Assembly (NCBI GenBank): GCA_030592425.1
Contig: JAUVJK010000023.1
Coordinates: 1 to 12,426, forward strand
Reading direction: 5' to 3'
DNA length: 12,426 nucleotides
Source: Candidatus Moraniibacteriota bacterium
GTDB lineage: Bacteria; Patescibacteriota; Minisyncoccia; Moranbacterales; GCA-2747515
The notes below the pieces were generated by a model. The model made no database searches. It was not told where the DNA came from and saw only the letters and a list, made by a program, of their open reading frames with translations. Of this stretch, positions 1-5,381 are shown piece after piece. Positions within the stretch are counted from its first letter, which is position 1; the number at the start of each line of letters is the position of its first letter. The translations under genes were made by a program, and so were the position numbers.

Positions 1-135
1 AGAATTAAGAATGGGACACAGAACCAGACAGTAATTGATAACTTGGGGGAAAAAAAAAAATAATGACATCATTAATGATTTCATTCTTTTGGATCTTATC
101 TCAAGTTTAGTTTTTTTATCATTTGAGTCTTTATG

Positions 136-144
136 TGTTATAAT
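136..144 (+). promoter_or_regulatory. Extended -10 promoter for the lipoprotein gene
   Basis: The stretch reads TGT followed by a perfect TATAAT, which is an extended -10 element. Transcription would start near position 151 and leave a leader of about 23 bases with no Shine-Dalgarno sequence before the ATG at 174. A second TAATAC box at 160-165 would instead give an almost leaderless message. No good -35 box is visible, which an extended -10 does not need. This is inferred from motifs only. Confidence 0.45.
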
Positions 145-173
145 TACAGTATTAATCACTAATACATACATCT

Positions 174-941
174 ATGATGAAAAGATTTATTATTGGAAGT
201 GCTTTTATTGCGGTATTTGTACTCACTGGTTGTACGGAAAAGAAAGAAGAATTACAGTCTGCTAATGTTCCAGCACAACAGACAACAGAGAAAGAAGCTA
301 TTGTTAACGATGCAGAAGAAGGTAGTATTGTAGATGTGGCGAAGATGAAAGATCTTTTTTCTGGGTTCATGGACGCGGATTATCGTGTTGTGATCGTTTC
401 GGAAGGTAACTCTCAACAACAACAGAGAGGTGATGTGATCATAGAGTACGATGCCCCAGGAAAAACGCATATGAATGCAAAAAATGGGAATGATTCAATG
501 GAAACGATTATTCTTGAGGAGTCGATGTACACGCGCTCAAATGACGATCCCTGGATGAAGTTTCCCATGTCAGCGATGGATGGTGTATCAAATGAGGATA
601 TGGTATTTACACAAGAAGATCTTGATGATATTACAACAGAACAAAGTATTCGCTATGAAGGAAAAGAAGAATGTAGCGTTGGTATATGTGATGTCTATAG
701 TACGAAAGACGAGAATACCAAAACGACCATGTATATTGATGTGAAGGAAAAACGTCCTGTACAAATGATCGCGTTGATGTCAGATGGACAAAAAATGACA
801 ATGACATATGAATACATGGATATCACGGTGAAAGCTCCGACTGAAAATGTAATGGAGATACCACTGCCAGGTGCCTCGAATGGAATGAGCGAAGAAGATC
901 TGGCAACAATGTTGAAGGCTTTTGAAGGAATGGAGCAATAG
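174..941 (+). CDS. Putative lipoprotein with a LolA/LppX-like fold
   Basis: This 255-residue exported protein of unknown substrate has a hydrophobic signal segment (about residues 4-16) and a clear lipobox, LTGC, with the lipidated Cys at position 20. It should therefore be anchored by lipid to the outer face of the cytoplasmic membrane. An acidic, low-complexity linker (about 21-50) leads to a domain with alternating beta-strand text, including an EYDAPGKTHM stretch (about 91-100) followed by an ETIILEESMYTRSNDDPWMKF segment. That pattern resembles LolA/LppX/LprG-type lipid- or ligand-carrier domains, but I recognise it by pattern only. Cys165 and Cys170 lie close together and could form a disulfide. 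Two ATGs occur in tandem (174 and 177) and either could be used. The gene stands alone between its own promoter and a strong terminator. Confidence 0.8.
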   Translation: MMKRFIIGSAFIAVFVLTGCTEKKEELQSANVPAQQTTEKEAIVNDAEEGSIVDVAKMKDLFSGFMDADYRVVIVSEGNSQQQQRGDVIIEYDAPGKTHMNAKNGNDSMETIILEESMYTRSNDDPWMKFPMSAMDGVSNEDMVFTQEDLDDITTEQSIRYEGKEECSVGICDVYSTKDENTKTTMYIDVKEKRPVQMIALMSDGQKMTMTYEYMDITVKAPTENVMEIPLPGASNGMSEEDLATMLKAFEGMEQ

Positions 942-961
942 ACGCTGTTGCTGTTGGTCCC

Positions 962-995
962 AAGGTGGCGCTTCTTTTGCGCCACTTTTATTTTG
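962..995 (+). terminator. Rho-independent terminator after the lipoprotein gene
   Basis: GTGGCGC (965-971) pairs perfectly with GCGCCAC (979-985) around a seven-base T-rich loop, and an A/G-T extension lengthens the stem on the outside. TTTTATTTT follows directly. It lies 20 bases after the lipoprotein stop codon. Confidence 0.88.
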
Positions 996-1030
996 GAAAA
1001 AAATACAGTATTATGTAAAGGAGAGTCGAC

Positions 1031-1038
1031 ATGTAATG
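1031..1038 (+). promoter_or_regulatory. Start-stop element ATGTAATG ahead of the regulator gene
   Basis: A strong Shine-Dalgarno sequence, AAGGAG (1018-1023), sits at the ideal seven-base distance from an ATG at 1031. That ATG is immediately followed by TAA. The regulator's own in-frame ATG overlaps this stop (1036-1038), 12 bases from the Shine-Dalgarno, which is longer than usual. Ribosomes could initiate at 1031, stop at once and re-initiate, or reach 1036 directly. A -10-like TATTAT lies at 1009-1014. The arrangement is seen directly; a regulatory role is inference. Confidence 0.4.
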
Positions 1039-1266
1039 AATACATTTATGAGTGAAATTGTCTATAATTCGGTACAACAGATACGTAAGGACAATCACAT
1101 GACACAGCAGGAAATTGCTGACACTGTTGGTGTGACGCGTCAGACGATCATTGCGATCGAAAAGGGCAATTATACGCCATCAGTTCTTCTTGCCCTAAAG
1201 TTTGCACAGTCATTTAAGCGGCCAATAGAGGAAATATTTTATTTACAAAAACATGATAAAAAATAA
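1036..1266 (+). CDS. Cro/C1-family helix-turn-helix transcriptional regulator
   Basis: This is a 76-residue single-domain DNA-binding protein of the small Xre/YozG type. The recognition core runs from TQQEIADTVGV (about 23-33) into RQTIIAIEKGNYTPS (about 35-49), the classic helix 2-turn-helix 3 of this family, followed by ALKFAQSF and an IEEIF tail typical of these regulators. There is no ligand-binding domain. I chose the start at 1036 because the reading frame upstream overlaps the terminator and looks non-coding; 1048 (MSEIV) is an alternative. Regulators of this type are often encoded next to small multi-helix membrane proteins, as here. The next reading frame begins at 1253, inside this gene's last codons, which suggests translational coupling. 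The operon may be autoregulated, but no operator is evident. Confidence 0.9.
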   Translation: MNTFMSEIVYNSVQQIRKDNHMTQQEIADTVGVTRQTIIAIEKGNYTPSVLLALKFAQSFKRPIEEIFYLQKHDKK

Positions 1267-1468
1267 AAGTGAAAACAATAAATCCACACAAATTGTAGAG
1301 AGTGAACAAATGACAGATGAGAAGTAGAAGAAAAATAGTTTCTTTGGATTTGGGAAGAATGAAACGCTCTTCATAAGATCTGGCGTCACTACTGTCTGTG
1401 TAGGAATCGTCACACTGAACATCGTTATTGTAAAAATCAAGAATTTATACGTATCCTATGAAAAATAA
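1253..1468 (+). pseudogene. Small single-helix membrane protein interrupted by one in-frame TAG
   Basis: From the ATG at 1253 the frame gives 24 codons ending MTDEK, a TAG at 1325-1327, then 46 codons to a TAA at 1466-1468. The part after the TAG reads KKNSFFGFGKNETLFIRSG and then a hydrophobic helix (VTTVCVGIVTLNIVIV) with a basic/aromatic tail, which looks like a genuine protein. The full frame overlaps the regulator by 14 bases and the next gene by 11 bases, exactly as an operon gene would. No ATG, GTG or TTG lies in frame between the TAG and the hydrophobic helix, so simple re-initiation cannot make the second half. The likeliest explanation is a recent nonsense mutation or a base-call error. 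Readthrough is possible but TAG is a common true stop here. I do not recognise the family. Confidence 0.6.
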
Positions 1469-1823
1469 TCATTTCTTCCAAGAAAGTATTGTCGCCATTA
1501 TGTTGGTGTGCTTACTAGTTCTTTGTTATCAACAGATCCAAATGCCGCAAACACTTTCGATGATCTTGCACGGTATTTTGGTTCTGATTTTTGCTCTCTT
1601 CGTTGTCTTTATATGGCGAGAACGGACGTCTGATGAGAGAGAAAAGGAACATCAGATGTTTGCTGGTCGCATCGCTTTTCTTGCTGGCAGTACAACGCTT
1701 TTTGTCGGTGTCGTATGGCAAGGTGTGGTCACACATGAAGTTGATCCATGGCTTTTGGGAGCGTTGATCGCTATGGTTGTAGCAAAGATCGGTGCGCAGT
1801 CATGGGCAGAACACAATTCTTAA
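1458..1823 (+). CDS. Small four-helix membrane protein (DUF2178-like)
   Basis: This 121-residue integral membrane protein has four predicted hydrophobic helices: about 9-24, 35-52, 69-90 and 97-113. Between the second and third is a charged loop, WRERTSDEREKEHQMFAGR (about 53-71). The WRERTSDER...H..FAGRIA pattern resembles the DUF2178-like membrane proteins that are often paired with small Xre-type regulators. That assignment is by pattern and context, and no biochemical function is known to me. The ATG overlaps the end of the preceding interrupted frame by 11 bases. No Shine-Dalgarno is obvious, consistent with translational coupling. It is probably the effector or sensor partner of the helix-turn-helix regulator. 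Confidence 0.72.
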   Translation: MKNNHFFQESIVAIMLVCLLVLCYQQIQMPQTLSMILHGILVLIFALFVVFIWRERTSDEREKEHQMFAGRIAFLAGSTTLFVGVVWQGVVTHEVDPWLLGALIAMVVAKIGAQSWAEHNS

Positions 1824-1891
1824 AAGCGATAGCTTGTGTACGGTGAAATAAAATCACTAATAGCAGTGTAGTATTATTAAGGATGTAAAGT

Positions 1892-1917
1892 AGACTATAC
1901 AAATATATAGTTTTTTT
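1892..1917 (+). terminator. Weak AT-rich terminator after the regulator operon
   Basis: ACTATA (1894-1899) pairs with TATAGT (1906-1911) around a six-base loop, with possible extension at the base, and is followed by a run of seven T (1911-1917). The stem is short and AT-only apart from one G-C pair, so termination may be partial. Confidence 0.45.
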
Positions 1918-1954
1918 AATCCCTTTAATTAGAAGTAAATACGGATCATTATAA

Positions 1955-1972
1955 CGCACTGTGCGCTATAGT
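1955..1972 (+). promoter_or_regulatory. Promoter with adjoining palindrome ahead of the thioredoxin gene
   Basis: A perfect five-base inverted repeat, CGCAC-T-GTGCG (1955-1965), lies one base upstream of a -10-like TATAGT (1967-1972). Transcription from this box would start about 1979, just before the ATGs at 1983 and 1987. A palindrome in the spacer of a promoter is a typical operator position, but no matching regulator is evident. The -35 region is poor. Confidence 0.35.
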
Positions 1973-1986
1973 CATTCAAAAAATGT

Positions 1987-2589
1987 ATGAAGACATATAA
2001 AGGATCTGCAATGCCGTGGATCATCGGAGGTCTTGTGATCGTGGTTGGTATTATCATTTTTGTGGTAATACAAAATAATGAGCAAAAGAAAAAAGAAGCT
2101 GCGGTGAAAGAAGTTGTAAATGTTATTGCTGACAAAGTGTCAGATAAAGTTAACGAAAAAGCAATTGGAGTAAAAGAAGAAGTGCGACAAAGAGGAGAAG
2201 AAATTGTTGATCAAGCTGTTGAAGAAGGCAAACAGAAAGTTGATGAAGCAATAAAGAATGTCGGAGAAAATTCGCTAAGTGATAATGCTGGGACATACGA
2301 AGAATATGACGCTGCAAAGATCGCTGCAAATGACGGTGCTCTTCTCTTCTTTCACGCATCTTGGTGCCCATCATGTCGAGTCCTTGATAAAGCCCTTACG
2401 GAAGATGCAGATAAAATTCCTAGTGGCCTCGCGATCCTAAAACTCGATTATGATGAAGAGACAGAATTGAAAAAGAAATATGCCGTTGTTGGTCAACACA
2501 CACTTGTGCAAGTTGATAAAGATGGTAATAAGGTCACAATGTGGCGTGGTGCTAATTCACTTGATGAAGTGATCGCAAAGCTTCAGTAG
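1987..2589 (+). CDS. Membrane-anchored thioredoxin-like protein
   Basis: This 200-residue protein should sit outside the cytoplasmic membrane on a stalk. Residues 10-28 are one hydrophobic anchor. Residues 32-95 are highly charged, with Val/Ala/Ile heptad-like spacing (repeated EEV/DQAV/DEAI), probably a long amphipathic helix or coiled-coil stalk. Residues 103-200 are a thioredoxin domain with the redox motif WCPSC (126-130) preceded by ALLFFHAS. Where thioredoxins carry the near-invariant cis-proline (GIPT), this protein reads GQHT (169-172), with His171 in place of Pro. It probably exchanges electrons with the CcdA protein encoded next. Start choice is uncertain: 1987 gives an N-terminus with two lysines, while the ATG at 2011 (residue 9) has a good Shine-Dalgarno, AAAGGA, six bases upstream. 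Confidence 0.85.
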   Translation: MKTYKGSAMPWIIGGLVIVVGIIIFVVIQNNEQKKKEAAVKEVVNVIADKVSDKVNEKAIGVKEEVRQRGEEIVDQAVEEGKQKVDEAIKNVGENSLSDNAGTYEEYDAAKIAANDGALLFFHASWCPSCRVLDKALTEDADKIPSGLAILKLDYDEETELKKKYAVVGQHTLVQVDKDGNKVTMWRGANSLDEVIAKLQ

Positions 2590-2609
2590 TATATCGTAGA
2601 GAGATCAAC

Positions 2610-2645
2610 CTTCTCACCGGTAAAGGATATTTTACTGGTGAGGGG
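2610..2645 (+). other. Long intergenic hairpin without a T-tract
   Basis: Bases 2610-2624 pair with 2631-2645 over 15 pairs (three of them G-T) around a six-base loop, GGATAT. No run of T follows, so it is not a standard intrinsic terminator. It lies between the thioredoxin stop and the ccdA promoter. It could stabilise the 3' end of the thioredoxin message, act as a weak or factor-assisted terminator, or be a protein-binding site. Confidence 0.5.
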
Positions 2646-2714
2646 TGAGCGTGGGATCATAATTGCAGTTATATCATTGTAGAATGCATAGGATGATGAT
2701 CATATATTCTCAAT

Positions 2715-2720
2715 TATAAT
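2715..2720 (+). promoter_or_regulatory. -10 box for the ccdA gene
   Basis: A perfect TATAAT sits 15 bases before the ATG at 2736, so the leader would be about eight bases. No Shine-Dalgarno precedes this ATG, which fits a near-leaderless start. No convincing -35 box is visible. An eight-base palindrome, ATGATCAT (2696-2703), lies just upstream. Confidence 0.45.
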
Positions 2721-2735
2721 ATTAAGAACTCTATC

Positions 2736-3470
2736 ATGACACTACTCATTATTTCATTTTTGGCGGGAATGCTCACGATTCTTGCCCCGTGTGTATTGCC
2801 ACTGTTGCCGATCATTGTTGGTGGTGCAGCATCGGATGTCAATAATAAATGGAAACCGTACATTATTACTGCCTCTCTTGCTGTTTCTGTAATTCTCTTT
2901 ACACTTATTCTTAAAGTGAGCACGGCTTTTATTGCTATCCCGCAAGATTTCTGGTCATGGTTCTCCGGTGGCATTCTTCTCTTTTTCGGATTTACGATGC
3001 TTTTTCCTGATGTGTGGGAGAAGATCACAATGCACTTTTCATTTGGGACAAAATCGCAGCGACTTTTGGCAAAAGGTTCGCAGAAAAAAGGTATCTGGGG
3101 TGATATAGCGATGGGCGCAGCACTTGGTCCAGTCTTCTCATCTTGCTCACCAACATATTTTATTATTTTGGCAACCGTTTTGCCTGCAAGCTTTGGAACC
3201 GGTTTGATCTACTTGATTGCTTATGCTGCTGGGCTTTCTCTTATGCTTCTACTCATCGCACTTCTTGGACAGAAGTTTGCATCGAAGCTGACGGGTGTTT
3301 CTGATCCACACGGTTGGTTCAAACGAACACTCGGTGTTCTCTTCCTCATTGTTGGTATCGCAATCATCTCTGGCTATGACAAAGTTTTTGAAAGTTTGAT
3401 CTTGGATTCAGGTGCGTATGATACAATTGGTGGTATTGAGGAAACGTTATTAAAGGATGTTGAAAAATAA
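2736..3470 (+). CDS. ccdA: CcdA/DsbD-type thiol-electron transporter
   Basis: This 244-residue, roughly six-helix membrane protein belongs to the CcdA/DsbD transmembrane family, which moves reducing equivalents from cytoplasmic thioredoxin to extracytoplasmic thiol proteins. The first signature LAPCVLPLLP (about 16-25) carries Cys19. The second, GPVFSSCSPTY (131-141), carries Cys137. These are the two cysteines of the transport centre. The helices are about 3-18, 42-60, 73-90, 122-150, 155-178 and 196-212. The usual second-half PC is replaced by SSC-S-P, an acceptable variant. It follows the anchored thioredoxin gene and precedes a broken DipZ/TlpA-like thioredoxin, a classic gene association. 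The C-terminal tail (about 215-244) is hydrophilic and not part of the core. Confidence 0.92.
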   Translation: MTLLIISFLAGMLTILAPCVLPLLPIIVGGAASDVNNKWKPYIITASLAVSVILFTLILKVSTAFIAIPQDFWSWFSGGILLFFGFTMLFPDVWEKITMHFSFGTKSQRLLAKGSQKKGIWGDIAMGAALGPVFSSCSPTYFIILATVLPASFGTGLIYLIAYAAGLSLMLLLIALLGQKFASKLTGVSDPHGWFKRTLGVLFLIVGIAIISGYDKVFESLILDSGAYDTIGGIEETLLKDVEK

Positions 3471-3506
3471 CAGTTTGCCTTTTATAACAATGTTCACGAA
3501 TAAATT

Positions 3507-3905
3507 ATGAAAACATTTATTGCTTTTAATCTAACTTTTATAGTAGATATTTCGATGATCGTCCTCTTTTATCTGGATAATGATCATCCTGCAATAGCAA
3601 AAGATCCAGAAAGTCTGTTTTCCGTGGTATCATCAGAGCATATAAATATGTCGGTCGATCACGATCTCTCCTGATGAACTTCGTATTGCACAAAAGGAGC
3701 GTATTTATCAACGCCCACCTGAGATTATCACAACTGCAGGTAAGATCAATATAGATGAAAATCTGAGGCTGGAGAACCTTATTGGCCACATATCTATTTG
3801 ATCGACAAAGATGGTTTTATGGTCTATGAGCATATCGGTCAGGGTGATTATGATGAGATCGAAGTGATAATTAAAGAATTGCTTTCAGAATTGAACAAAG
3901 CATGA
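3507..3905 (+). pseudogene. Broken DipZ/TlpA-like thioredoxin with the CxxC segment deleted
   Basis: Three pieces in two frames read as one protein. Frame one (from the ATG at 3507) gives a hydrophobic anchor and linker and stops at TGA 3672-3674. A shifted frame (from about 3646) reads SPDELRIAQKERIYQRPPEI and on to NIDENLRLE, which resembles the entry to a DipZ-type thioredoxin domain (Y..APE....WIN). The original frame then resumes at about 3771 with PYWPHIYLIDKDG and GQGDYDEIEVIIKELL, matching the domain's C-terminal end (RYWPAKYLIDK.G...Y.HFGEG.Y.E.E..I..LL). The middle, including the WxxxCxxC active site and over 100 residues, is missing at about 3769-3777. The gene is therefore dead through a frameshift plus a large internal deletion. 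Its place 36 bases after ccdA fits the ccdA-tlpA/dipZ arrangement. Matches are from memory, not a search. Confidence 0.65.
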
Positions 3906-3908
3906 AGT

Positions 3909-3936
3909 TTGAATATTTTTTTAAGGAGAGTATGAT
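3909..3936 (+). promoter_or_regulatory. Promoter of the malic enzyme gene
   Basis: TTGAAT (3909-3914) is followed after 16 bases by TATGAT (3931-3936), a reasonable -35/-10 pair. The start would be near 3943, giving a leader of about 65 bases that contains the seven-base-period repeat and ends at the ATG at 4009. An AAGGAG (3923-3928) inside the spacer is too far from that ATG to serve it. Confidence 0.4.
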
Positions 3937-3970
3937 AGTTATAGCTAGGTGGATATTGCAGCATAAATTG

Positions 3971-4004
3971 CATTTATCATTCAGCATTTATCATTCAGCA
4001 TTTT
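3971..4004 (+). repeat. Seven-base-period tandem repeat before the malic enzyme start
   Basis: The units CATTTAT, CATTCAG, CATTTAT, CATTCAG and CATTTTT follow one another without a gap. This is equivalent to a 14-base unit repeated exactly twice (3971-3984 and 3985-3998) plus a partial copy. The array ends about five bases before the ATG at 4009, where a Shine-Dalgarno would normally be. Confidence 0.8.
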
Positions 4005-4008
4005 TTCT

Positions 4009-5205
4009 ATGGACATTTACGAAGAATCACTAGAGTTACATAAAAAATATCATGGAAAGATCGAAGTGACGCCAACGGTGCCGCTAACAACGCGCAAAGA
4101 TCTTGCACGCGCATATTCGCCAGGAATCGCAGCGATATCGAAGGCAATTGCTGAGGATTCAGAACAAGCGAAGAATCTTACGATCAAGAAAAATACGATT
4201 GCTATTGTTTCAGATGGTAGTGCGATCCTTGGTCTCGGAAATCTCGGTGCAAAAGCGGCAATTCCTGTTATGGAGGGAAAAGCTGCTCTTTTTAAAGAAT
4301 TTGGTGGTGTAGATGCCTTCCCAATCTGTCTCGACACACAGGATCCGACGAAGATCATCAAGGCAGTGCGTAATATCGCACCCGTTTTTGGTGGTATTAA
4401 TCTCGAAGACATCGCTGCACCACAGTGTTTTGCAATCGAAGAAACATTGAAAGAGAAATTGGATATCCCTGTTATGCATGATGATCAACATGGAACGGCT
4501 GTTGTCGTCCTTGCGGGACTCATCAATGCAATGAAGCTCAGAGGGGATTGTGATCGCGGTATATGTCTTGGTGCTGCAAAGAAAATTCGTATCGTGATCA
4601 ATGGTGCTGGTGCTGCTGGTGTTGCAATCACAAAACTTCTTCTCGCGTATGGTTTTGAACAAGTAATTATGAGTGATAGTAAAGGGGCAATCTATCAAGG
4701 CCGTGATGCGCTGACACAGGAAAAAGAAAAATTATCTGTTCTGACAAATCTTGCCTGTCGGATTGATATTGATGATCCACGGTGTGCGAGAAGCTCTTTG
4801 GAAGATGCACTGACAGATGCTGATGTTTTTATTGGCGTCAGTCGAGCAGGACTTTTGACTGGTAATATGGTGAAGAAAATGGCAAAAGATCCGATCATCT
4901 TTGCACTTGCTAACCCAGAGCCGGAGATCATGCCAGATATTGCAAAAGATGCTGGTGCCTTTGTCGTTGCGACAGGGCGTAGCGATTTTCCCAATCAGGT
5001 GAATAATGTCCTTGCTTTCCCAGGTCTTTTCCGTGGTGCGCTTGATCACAATATTGCACAATTTACCCAAGGGATGTTTATTGCGGCAGCACAAGCACTT
5101 GCGAATTATCGGAAAAAACCAACGATGAAGCAACTAATGCCAGATCCACTCGACCGATCAGTCGCACAAGTTGTTGCTGATGCTGTCGGAAAATCTGTGA
5201 AATAA
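4009..5205 (+). CDS. NAD(P)-dependent malic enzyme, single-domain form
   Basis: This 398-residue cytoplasmic enzyme oxidatively decarboxylates malate to pyruvate and CO2, reducing NAD(P). All expected catalytic parts are present: Tyr36 in ARAYSPGIA, SDGSAILGLGNLG (68-80), Lys91 in MEGKAALFKEFGGVDAF, the metal ligands Glu133 and Asp134 in NLEDIAAP and Asp158/159 in VMHDDQHGTA, the dinucleotide-binding INGAGAAG (197-204), ANPEPEI (301-307) and NNVLAFPGLFRG (332-343). Length matches the short bacterial form (YtsJ/MaeB N-terminal type) with no phosphotransacetylase-like extension. Cofactor preference cannot be read safely from sequence. The start lacks a Shine-Dalgarno and follows directly on a seven-base repeat. 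The gene stands alone with its own promoter and terminator, and would supply pyruvate and NAD(P)H. Confidence 0.95.
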   Translation: MDIYEESLELHKKYHGKIEVTPTVPLTTRKDLARAYSPGIAAISKAIAEDSEQAKNLTIKKNTIAIVSDGSAILGLGNLGAKAAIPVMEGKAALFKEFGGVDAFPICLDTQDPTKIIKAVRNIAPVFGGINLEDIAAPQCFAIEETLKEKLDIPVMHDDQHGTAVVVLAGLINAMKLRGDCDRGICLGAAKKIRIVINGAGAAGVAITKLLLAYGFEQVIMSDSKGAIYQGRDALTQEKEKLSVLTNLACRIDIDDPRCARSSLEDALTDADVFIGVSRAGLLTGNMVKKMAKDPIIFALANPEPEIMPDIAKDAGAFVVATGRSDFPNQVNNVLAFPGLFRGALDHNIAQFTQGMFIAAAQALANYRKKPTMKQLMPDPLDRSVAQVVADAVGKSVK

Positions 5206-5246
5206 ATACGTGTATTTGAGAAATATTTACTTTGAAAATTTATTTT

Positions 5247-5301
5247 GAGTACCTTTCCAGTCAAAGATTGATCAGACGCAAGCTGAAAAGGTACTCTTTT
5301 T
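5247..5301 (+). terminator. Terminator after the malic enzyme gene
   Basis: Bases 5247-5260 (GAGTACCTTTCCAG) pair with 5283-5296 (CTGAAAAGGTACTC) over 14 positions with one mismatch. The loop is long at 22 bases, and TTTTTA follows. The long loop is atypical but the stem and T-run are strong. Confidence 0.72.
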
Positions 5302-5322
5302 ATTGCTCCTGAAGTTCTTTTC

Positions 5323-5351
5323 TTGTAATTTTTAGCCCCTTTTGTTACTGT
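5323..5351 (+). promoter_or_regulatory. Promoter-like element for the L,D-transpeptidase gene
   Basis: TTGTAA (5323-5328) and TACTGT (5346-5351, preceded by TGT) are separated by 17 bases and lie just after the malic enzyme terminator. The -10 box matches the consensus poorly; the spacing and position are the main support. Confidence 0.3.
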
Positions 5352-5381
5352 AGGTGCACTCATTCATCCAGGAGAAATACA

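Noticed and set aside
35..265. A 76-codon frame overlapping the start of the lipoprotein gene
   Set aside because: It overlaps the clear lipoprotein signal peptide in another frame, has no ribosome-binding site and encodes a composition typical of AT-rich non-coding DNA.
922..1035. An N-terminal extension of the regulator from the ATG at 922
   Set aside because: It would run through the terminator hairpin and overlap the lipoprotein gene, and the added residues do not resemble the family.
3538..3789. An 83-codon frame on the minus strand
   Set aside because: It is a shadow of the broken thioredoxin. The plus-strand fragments match a known domain and the minus-strand protein matches nothing I recognise.
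3971..4004. A CRISPR array
   Set aside because: Units are only 7 or 14 bases with no spacers between them, and no cas genes are present.
3932..4033. A 33-codon frame (MIVIARW...) running into the malic enzyme start, with AAGGAG upstream
   Set aside because: The Shine-Dalgarno is only three bases from the ATG, most codons come from the seven-base repeat, and no protein-like features are convincing.
4210..4698. A 162-codon minus-strand frame inside the malic enzyme gene
   Set aside because: The plus strand encodes a complete, motif-rich malic enzyme over the same bases, so this is a codon-bias shadow.
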